In this document: positions 58,686 to 64,000 of the stretch, in pieces
How the letters are laid out: each line of letters opens with the position of its first letter
How positions within the stretch are numbered: position 1 is the stretch's first letter
NCBI GenBank assembly: GCA_004554165.1
Contig: SFNQ01000013.1
Span: forward strand, 32,030 to 96,029
DNA from: Clostridiales bacterium
GTDB lineage: Bacteria; Bacillota; Clostridia; Christensenellales; CAG-138
Direction of reading: 5' to 3'
Length of the DNA stretch: 64,000 nucleotides
The notes under the pieces: model-generated
Seen by the model: only the letters and a program-made list of their open reading frames with translations
Told to the model about the DNA's origin: nothing
Databases searched by the model: none
Made by a program: the position numbers and the translations under genes

Positions 58686-59488
58686 GAAGCATGGAATTTT
58701 CTGGAAGATCGGTGGATGAGGCAATTTTTCATGGCCTTGTTGAGATGGGTGTGACCATCGACGAGGTGGAGATCGAAACCCTGCAGGACGAGAGCAAGGG
58801 GCTCTTTGGCTTTGGCGCAAAGATGGCCGTGGTGCGTCTCACGGAGCGCGAAACCCCGCTTGTGGTGGATCTCGAGCAGCTCAGACCCCAGCGCGAGGAG
58901 CGTTCGGCCCGCGAACCGCGCGAGCGCGGCGGACGCGGCAGGGAGCGCTCCCGCGGTGGACGTGACCGGGGGAACGGCCGGCGTGAGGAGCGCGGCAGGC
59001 CGGCAGGGGAAAGCTACGCCTACAGCGAGGAGCTGGCCGCGCAGACGCCCGCCGCCCGGTTTTTGAAGGAGCTGCTGGAAAAGATGGGCGTTGCGTCGAG
59101 GCTTTCTGCCGCAGAAACGGAAGGCGGCCTGCGCATCCGCATCGAGACGGATACGGACGGACTGTTGATCGGCCGCCGGGGCGAAACCCTGGATGCGCTG
59201 CAATATCTGGTATCGCTTTATGCAAACCATGGCCGCGCGGACTATCTGCGAATTACGCTGGATACGGAGGACTATCGGGCGCGCCGGGAGGAAACGCTCT
59301 CGCGCCTGGCGCGCAAGGAAGCCGCCCGCGTCCGCGCCTCGGGGAGAGCTGTGACGATGGAGCCCATGAATCCCTACGAGCGCCGTATTCTGCACAGCGC
59401 TTTACAGAACTTTGAGGGCGTGACGACCTATAGCGAAGGCGAAGAACCCAATCGCTGCGTGGTCATTGCGCCGAGCCAGAAGGACTAA
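58682..59488 (+). CDS. jag: RNA-binding protein Jag/KhpB
   Basis: 268 residues. The N-terminal Jag_N domain (MEFSGRSVDEAIFHGL to GLFGFGAK) is joined by a long Arg/Glu/Gly-rich linker (about 75-110) to a KH domain (IETDTDGLLIGRRGETLDALQ) and an R3H domain (MEPMNPYERRILHSALQNF). Members bind RNA and, with KhpA, affect cell elongation and sporulation. The start overlaps yidC by four bases. Confidence 0.95.
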   Translation: MRSMEFSGRSVDEAIFHGLVEMGVTIDEVEIETLQDESKGLFGFGAKMAVVRLTERETPLVVDLEQLRPQREERSAREPRERGGRGRERSRGGRDRGNGRREERGRPAGESYAYSEELAAQTPAARFLKELLEKMGVASRLSAAETEGGLRIRIETDTDGLLIGRRGETLDALQYLVSLYANHGRADYLRITLDTEDYRARREETLSRLARKEAARVRASGRAVTMEPMNPYERRILHSALQNFEGVTTYSEGEEPNRCVVIAPSQKD

Positions 59489-59502
59489 AGCATCAGAACC
59501 AG

Positions 59503-59528
59503 GCGCCGCCGTTTTCCGGCGGCGCTTT
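59503..59528 (+). terminator. Terminator after jag
   Basis: GCGCCGCCG (59503-59511) pairs with CGGCGGCGC (59517-59525), followed by TTTG. The short T-run makes it partial. Confidence 0.65.
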
Positions 59529-59592
59529 GTGTATCGGGCCAACCCACCCGGAAGGACCAGAGGGTGGGCTGCGCCGGAAGGAGAAGAATAAC

Positions 59593-60897
59593 GTGGAAGA
59601 TACCATTTTTGCCCCCTCCACTGCGGTGGGCGGCGCGATTGCCGTTTTGCGGGTTTCCGGCAGCCGTGCGGCGGAGGCGGAGCGGCTGCTGGACCGCCCG
59701 CTGGCGAAGGAACCGGGGCGGATGCGCTTTGCCCGCGTGATGGACGGTTCGGAACCCGTTGACGATGTGATGGCGGTTTACTTTGCTGCGCCGCACAGCT
59801 ATACGGGCGAGGATATGGTTGAGATCGACTGTCACGGCGGACACCAGACCGTGCAGAAAATTCTTTCGCTGTTGTCGGAGCTGGGCTTTCGGCCGGCGGA
59901 GGGCGGCGAATTTACGAAACGGGCCTTTTTGAACGGCAAGCTGGATCTCTCTCAGGCGGAGGCCGTCATGGACGTCATCATGGCGGATGCGGAGCAGAGC
60001 CGAAGGGCCGCGCTGCGCCAGCTGCATGGCAGCGTCAGCCGCGCCATACACGGCGTGGAGCAGAGCCTGCTGGATGCGCTGTCCGGCATCGACGCGGCCA
60101 TCGACTATCCCGACGAGGCTGAGGAGGACTGCCTCCTGCAACTGCCGGAACAGCTTGCGGACGCAAGGGGTCAAATCCGCAGGTTGCTGGACGAGGGGCG
60201 GCGCGGCCGCGTGCTGCGGGACGGCCTGCGCGTGGTCATCCTCGGACGGCCGAATGTGGGCAAGTCCTCTCTGATGAACGCGCTGGCCGGGTTTGAACGG
60301 GCCATCGTGACGGACATCGCGGGAACCACGCGGGACGTGCTCGACGAGCGCCTCTCCTTCGACGGCGTTCCGGTGCGGCTGATCGATACGGCGGGCATTC
60401 GCGAGGCCGCAGATCAGGCCGAACGGATTGGCGTGGATCGCGCGCTGATGGAGATGCGCCGCGCAGACGTGCTGCTGGTGCTGGTGGACGGCAGCGTGCC
60501 GCTTACTGCGGAGGATACGGCGCTGCTGCTGCAAACGGAGGGAGAAGTCCGGCGCATTCTTGTGCAGAACAAGTCGGATCTGCCGCAGGTGGCTGTTCTG
60601 GAGGGCGCGCTGCCGGTGAGCGCAAAGACGGGCCTGGGACTCGATGCGCTCCGGCGGGAGGTGCTGCGCCTTGCCGCGCCAGGGGATGCGGATGCGGACT
60701 GCATCACAAACGAGCGCCATCTGAACGCGCTGGAGCGGGCCCTCGGCGCGCTGGAACATGCGGCGGAGGCTGCGGAGCTGGACTGCGTGGCTACGGATAT
60801 CCGCGGCGCGCTGCATGCGCTGGGCGAAATTACCGGGACGGATGTGGACGCGGCTGTGATCGATCGTATTTTTGCGCGCTTCTGCGTGGGAAAATAG
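59593..60897 (+). CDS. mnmE: tRNA uridine-5-carboxymethylaminomethyl modification GTPase
   Basis: 434 residues. The N-terminal folate-binding domain begins MEDTIFAPSTAVGGAIAVLR. The G domain holds GRPNVGKSSLMNAL (about 218), TTRDVLDE, DTAGIRE and NKSD, and the C-terminus ends FCVGK with the catalytic cysteine. With MnmG it modifies U34 of several tRNAs. Start GTG follows AAGGAGAAG. mnmG is not in the window. Confidence 0.96.
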   Translation: MEDTIFAPSTAVGGAIAVLRVSGSRAAEAERLLDRPLAKEPGRMRFARVMDGSEPVDDVMAVYFAAPHSYTGEDMVEIDCHGGHQTVQKILSLLSELGFRPAEGGEFTKRAFLNGKLDLSQAEAVMDVIMADAEQSRRAALRQLHGSVSRAIHGVEQSLLDALSGIDAAIDYPDEAEEDCLLQLPEQLADARGQIRRLLDEGRRGRVLRDGLRVVILGRPNVGKSSLMNALAGFERAIVTDIAGTTRDVLDERLSFDGVPVRLIDTAGIREAADQAERIGVDRALMEMRRADVLLVLVDGSVPLTAEDTALLLQTEGEVRRILVQNKSDLPQVAVLEGALPVSAKTGLGLDALRREVLRLAAPGDADADCITNERHLNALERALGALEHAAEAAELDCVATDIRGALHALGEITGTDVDAAVIDRIFARFCVGK

Positions 60898-61197
60898 CGC
60901 CCGGCCTGCCCCGTGCGAAGCACGGGACCAGCCGGTAGAAGAAACACGGAAAGATTTTTCCGAGAATGGTGGAAAGGCAGTCAGCGCCGCAGGCGTGGGC
61001 TACCGGTCTTGCAGAAAGTCTTCGGGGCTGCGCGCCATCCAAGCCCGGGACGTTGATTGGCAGGCTGCCGCGATGTAAAGCACCGGGCGCAGCAAGCAAA
61101 AAACGCCAGGCTGTTATAAGCAAGTTGTTTTTCTGGAAAGTTTTTGCTGTTTCCGGCCGGCAAGGGAACTTATGGATTTGCGTGGAATCCAACAGCC
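60898..61197. other. Intergenic region between convergent genes
   Basis: 300 bp with no supportable gene and no strong T-run terminator that I can see. Confidence 0.45.
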
Positions 61198-61947
61198 CTA
61201 CCGCAGCCGCTTTTTGGGAACAAACTGGGAATCCAGCCGGTCGAATACGCCGCCATATTGCTGCGCGGCCAGGATGGCCTTTGTGGTCAGCGCGTTGAGC
61301 TGTGCCCTGTCAAGGGCGGAAACGGCATGCAGCGTAACGCTGTAGGGAAGCTCATAGGCGGTATTGCAGTCGATCTGCCCGATGGCAAAGCCCTGTTGCC
61401 GGACTTCCTCGAGGAAGGGATCGGGCTGCCGGATGACGGGGAAACAGAAGTGGAGGTTGATGCGGCGGGGTGCGGCAAGATCGTCGCCGCGGCTGTCCAT
61501 ATCCGCAATGTACCTGAGGTTGCGGGCTGTCTGGTATTTTGCCGCGTCCGGGTAGAGCAGCCGGTAGTAGCTCTGGCGGTTGGGTTCCTCGGCCTTGGTA
61601 CACTCCAGCTTCAGGCGGCGTTCCCTGCCACAGTATTCAAACATGGGCACAAGCAGACGCGCATCGTCGGTATAAAAGTAATAGCGGCGCTGCCCGGGCA
61701 GATCGATATAGCCTGCGTACAGGGTGCTTTCGCCCAGAAGCCGCAGGCTTTTTTTGAGCACGGCGTCAAGCCTGCGGCGCTCCAGATAGGAAAAATCGCT
61801 CCCGGCGGCCTGCCGGGTGAGACAGGTCAGATACAGCAGCGTGGTATGCCGCGTCAGCTTTTGCAGCGCGGCGGCGCATTGCAGATCAACGTGGAACTGC
61901 GCGGGTACGCCGCGCAGTTCCCAGTCGTATGCAAACCATTCACTCAT
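61198..61947 (-). CDS. DUF695 / RraB-like protein
   Basis: 249 residues. The N-terminal half (FAYDWELRGVPAQFHVDL; YYFYTDDARLLVPMFEYC) fits DUF695. The C-terminal ~110 residues (INLHFCFPVIRQPDPFLEEV, QQGFAIGQ, VTLHAVSALDRAQLNALTTK) fit the RraB/RNase E inhibitor fold. RNase E itself is absent from most clostridia, so the target is unclear. The start overlaps the alaS stop by eight bases, so the two genes are translationally coupled. Confidence 0.75.
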   Translation of the reverse strand: MSEWFAYDWELRGVPAQFHVDLQCAAALQKLTRHTTLLYLTCLTRQAAGSDFSYLERRRLDAVLKKSLRLLGESTLYAGYIDLPGQRRYYFYTDDARLLVPMFEYCGRERRLKLECTKAEEPNRQSYYRLLYPDAAKYQTARNLRYIADMDSRGDDLAAPRRINLHFCFPVIRQPDPFLEEVRQQGFAIGQIDCNTAYELPYSVTLHAVSALDRAQLNALTTKAILAAQQYGGVFDRLDSQFVPKKRLR

Positions 61948-63736
61948 GGATCAAAACCGCCTTGATGCGGCGCACACCGGCGGAAGAAGCCTCTTCCTTC
62001 TTAATTTTAAAGCGTCCAAGCTGGCCGGTATGCTGCACATGCGGGCCGCCGCAGATCTCCTTGCTGTAGCCCGGCACGGTGTAGACCTTGACCTTGGCGC
62101 CGTAGCGGCTTTCAAACAGGCCGATTGCGCCGGATGCCTTGGCCTCCTCGACGGTCATCTCCTCACAGCTTACGGCAACGTCGGCCTGAATGGCCTCGTT
62201 GACGAAGGCCTCCACCTCCCGCAGCTCCTCCGGCGTGACCTTGCGGGGAAAGCTGAAATCGAAGCGCAGACGCTCGGCGGTGATGTTGCTGCCCTTCTGC
62301 GCCACGTTTTCATCCTTCAGCACCTTGCGCAGGCCTGCCTGCAGGAGGTGGGTCGCTGTGTGCAGCGCGGTAGTGGCCTCGGAGTTGTCCGCAAGGCCGC
62401 CCTTGAAGCGCTGCTCCGCGCCGGCCTGGGATTTTTTCTGGTGGGCTTCAAAGGCCGCCTGAAAGCCCTCGGTATCCACGGTCAGCCCCTGCTCCGCCGC
62501 GAGCTCTACGGTGAACTCGATGGGGAACCCAAAGGTGTCGTAGAGGTGGAAAGCGTCTTCGCCGCCGATGCATTTGCCGCAGAGCTGCGCGGCGAGGCGC
62601 TCGAACTCCCGGGTGCCCTTTCTGAGCGCGTTGGCGAAGCGCTGTTGCTCCTTGTCCAGCTCGGAAATGATCTTGTCGCGGTTTTCTGAAAGCTCCGTAT
62701 AGAAGTCGCCGTACTGCCGGATGACGGCCTCCGCAACCTCGCAGAGCCTGCCGTCCGGAATGCCCAGCTTTGTTGCAAAGCGGATGGCGCGGCGGATCAG
62801 GCGGCGGAGAATGTAGCCCTGATCCACGTTGGAGGGCGTAACGCCGCGCTGGTCGCCCAGCAGGAAGGTGGCGCAGCGGATGTGGTCGGCAATGATGCGG
62901 AACGCGCGGATGGTCTCGTCACTGTCCTTGTAGTTTTTACCCGAGAGGGAAGCGATTGTCGCCAGAATTCCGGTGAATGCGTCCGTATCATAAACGCTCT
63001 CCACGCCCTGTAGGGTTGCAACCGTGCGGTCAAGGCCCATGCCGGTATCGACGTTCTTCTGCCTGAGCGGCTCAAACACGCCGTCCGCCACCTTGTTGTA
63101 TTCCATAAAGACGTTGTTCCAGATTTCCAGATACTTGCCGCAGTCGCAGCCGGCCTTGCAGTCGGGGCCGCAGGCGGGGCGGCCTGTGTCGTAAAAGATT
63201 TCGGTATCCGGTCCGCAGGGGCCGGTCTGACCGGCGGGACCCCACCAGTTGTTCTTCTTCGGAAGGTAGACGATGTGGGAGGGATCCACGCCCATTTCCA
63301 CCCAGCGGTCGTGCGCCACCGTGTCACGGGGCGCGTCGGCATCGCCTGCAAAGCAGGTAAAGTGGAGCCTGGCGGGATCGATGCCCAGCCATTCCTCGCT
63401 GGTCAGAAACTCCCAGGAGTAGGCGATGGATTCCTTCTTAAAATAGTCGCCCAGCGACCAGTTGCCCAGCATTTCAAAAAAGGTGCAGTGCGAGGGGTCG
63501 CCGACCTCGTCGATATCGCCGGTGCGGACGCATTTTTGAACGTCCGCAAGGCGGGTACCCTCCGGGTGCTTTTCTCCCATTAAATAAGGAACGAGGGGAT
63601 GCATCCCGGCTGTGGTGAACAAAACGGTGGGATCGTTTTCCGGAATGAGGGAAGCGCTGGCGATGATGGCATGTCCCTTGGAGCGGAAAAAGTCAAGGTA
63701 GAGCTGCCGAAGCTCTGTGGACGTCAAAGATTTCAT
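61940..63736 (-). CDS. alaS: Alanyl-tRNA synthetase, short form lacking C-Ala
   Basis: 598 residues, against ~870 for the standard enzyme. The catalytic core (LRQLYLDFFRSKGHAIIAS; GMHPLVPYLMG; WNNVFMEYN; GMGLDRTVATLQG) and the editing domain with zinc ligands HTATHLLQ and CGGPHVQHTG are present. The C-terminal dimerisation and tRNA-elbow domain is absent. A stop follows directly after the editing domain (RRIKAVLIHE). It also has a small cysteine cluster, CGPDCKAGCDCG. GGAGG is 13 bases before ATG 63736. Confidence 0.9.
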   Translation of the reverse strand: MKSLTSTELRQLYLDFFRSKGHAIIASASLIPENDPTVLFTTAGMHPLVPYLMGEKHPEGTRLADVQKCVRTGDIDEVGDPSHCTFFEMLGNWSLGDYFKKESIAYSWEFLTSEEWLGIDPARLHFTCFAGDADAPRDTVAHDRWVEMGVDPSHIVYLPKKNNWWGPAGQTGPCGPDTEIFYDTGRPACGPDCKAGCDCGKYLEIWNNVFMEYNKVADGVFEPLRQKNVDTGMGLDRTVATLQGVESVYDTDAFTGILATIASLSGKNYKDSDETIRAFRIIADHIRCATFLLGDQRGVTPSNVDQGYILRRLIRRAIRFATKLGIPDGRLCEVAEAVIRQYGDFYTELSENRDKIISELDKEQQRFANALRKGTREFERLAAQLCGKCIGGEDAFHLYDTFGFPIEFTVELAAEQGLTVDTEGFQAAFEAHQKKSQAGAEQRFKGGLADNSEATTALHTATHLLQAGLRKVLKDENVAQKGSNITAERLRFDFSFPRKVTPEELREVEAFVNEAIQADVAVSCEEMTVEEAKASGAIGLFESRYGAKVKVYTVPGYSKEICGGPHVQHTGQLGRFKIKKEEASSAGVRRIKAVLIHE

Positions 63737-63790
63737 ATCTGTATATTTTCCTCCCGAGGCCGTTGAAAACGGCACAATATATCAATCTAT

Positions 63791-63820
63791 AGAATACAGT
63801 AGTTTTCCGCATATTGTCAA
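63791..63820 (-). promoter_or_regulatory. Possible alaS promoter
   Basis: On the minus strand TTGACA (63815-63820), 18 bp, TATTCT (63791-63796), 54 bp before the start. No T-box motif lies in this short leader. Confidence 0.6.
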
Positions 63821-63887
63821 CAAAATGCCCTTTGAAGAGCAGACGAAAAAACTTTTATCAGGTTTCAAAAAAAATTCTAAAAAGGTG

Positions 63888-63916
63888 TTGACAATCGAAA
63901 AAACCTGCGCTATACT
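63888..63916 (+). promoter_or_regulatory. Promoter of an rRNA operon
   Basis: TTGACA (63888-63893), 17 bp, TATACT (63911-63916). An A/T-rich stretch upstream (63845-63885) resembles an UP element. Its position before a typical rRNA leader gives the assignment. Confidence 0.88.
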
Positions 63917-64000
63917 AACAAAGCTGTCGCACGGAGCGCAGGGCGCGGCGACAGAGAGGCACCTTGAAAACTATATAGTGCAAGAGAAGAAACAAGCCAG
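63917..64000 (+). other. Start of an rRNA operon leader (16S gene beyond the window)
   Basis: The sequence contains a hairpin CTGTCGC/GCGACAG (63924-63930 with 63948-63954), then GAGGCACCTTGAAAACTATA, a phrase typical of the leader just before 16S rRNA in Firmicutes. No mature 16S sequence is reached. Confidence 0.8.

Overview
The window is a GC-rich (roughly 60%) chromosomal segment from a spore-forming Firmicute, most likely class Clostridia. The evidence is a T-box leader before pheS, TTGACA/TATAAT promoters with GGAGG ribosome sites, sporulation-linked genes (YunB, YlmC/YmxH, SpoIIIJ-type YidC, Jag), CarD, TK1-type thymidine kinase, SpoIIE-type phosphatase and lipoprotein substrate-binding proteins. 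I cannot name the genus. An rRNA promoter and leader run off the right edge.

Layout. 0-3.7 kb (minus): pheT start, pheS with its T-box, a metallo-beta-lactamase-fold protein without its metal motif, XdhC. 4.2-11 kb (minus): a GT4 and a GT14 glycosyltransferase, a very large RND exporter and its TetR regulator. The GT14 and RND genes share an identical 74-bp 3' end. 11-20 kb: a fused pterin-methyltransferase/corrinoid protein, a small ribbon-helix-helix protein, an ABC importer lacking a binding protein, tdk, rpsU, and an AraC/old-yellow-enzyme pair. 20-31 kb: ylmC, nrdR, pgeF, a soluble FeFe-hydrogenase-like/chemoreceptor fusion, and a four-gene BMP-type nucleoside importer.

31-46.6 kb is the most unusual region. 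It holds a chagasin-like lipoprotein, a 7TM sensor kinase, a receiver-SARP regulator, a degenerate receiver fused to a Nif11-like double-glycine leader domain, a second receiver-SARP protein without its phospho-acceptor, and a complete partner-switch module (STAS, PP2C phosphatase, RsbW-like kinase). These are followed by a tiny LysM protein with a double-glycine leader and an NHLM-type export operon (short HlyD, C39-peptidase ABC transporter, second ABC transporter). Three promoters carry 11-bp-period heptamers 7-8 bp before the -10, the classical SARP layout. Two others share a different box of the same period. I infer one regulated leader-peptide secretion system whose cargo includes a LysM miniprotein.

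46.7-64 kb is conserved housekeeping: radC, tilS-hpt-ftsH, a PHP phosphatase, yunB, an atypical PRPP synthetase, carD, yacL, the rpmH-rnpA-yidD-yidC-jag-mnmE cluster, a DUF695/RraB-like protein, a short alaS and the rrn promoter.

Several 300-800 bp GC-rich stretches contain no recognisable gene although they are open in many frames. They are listed as such.
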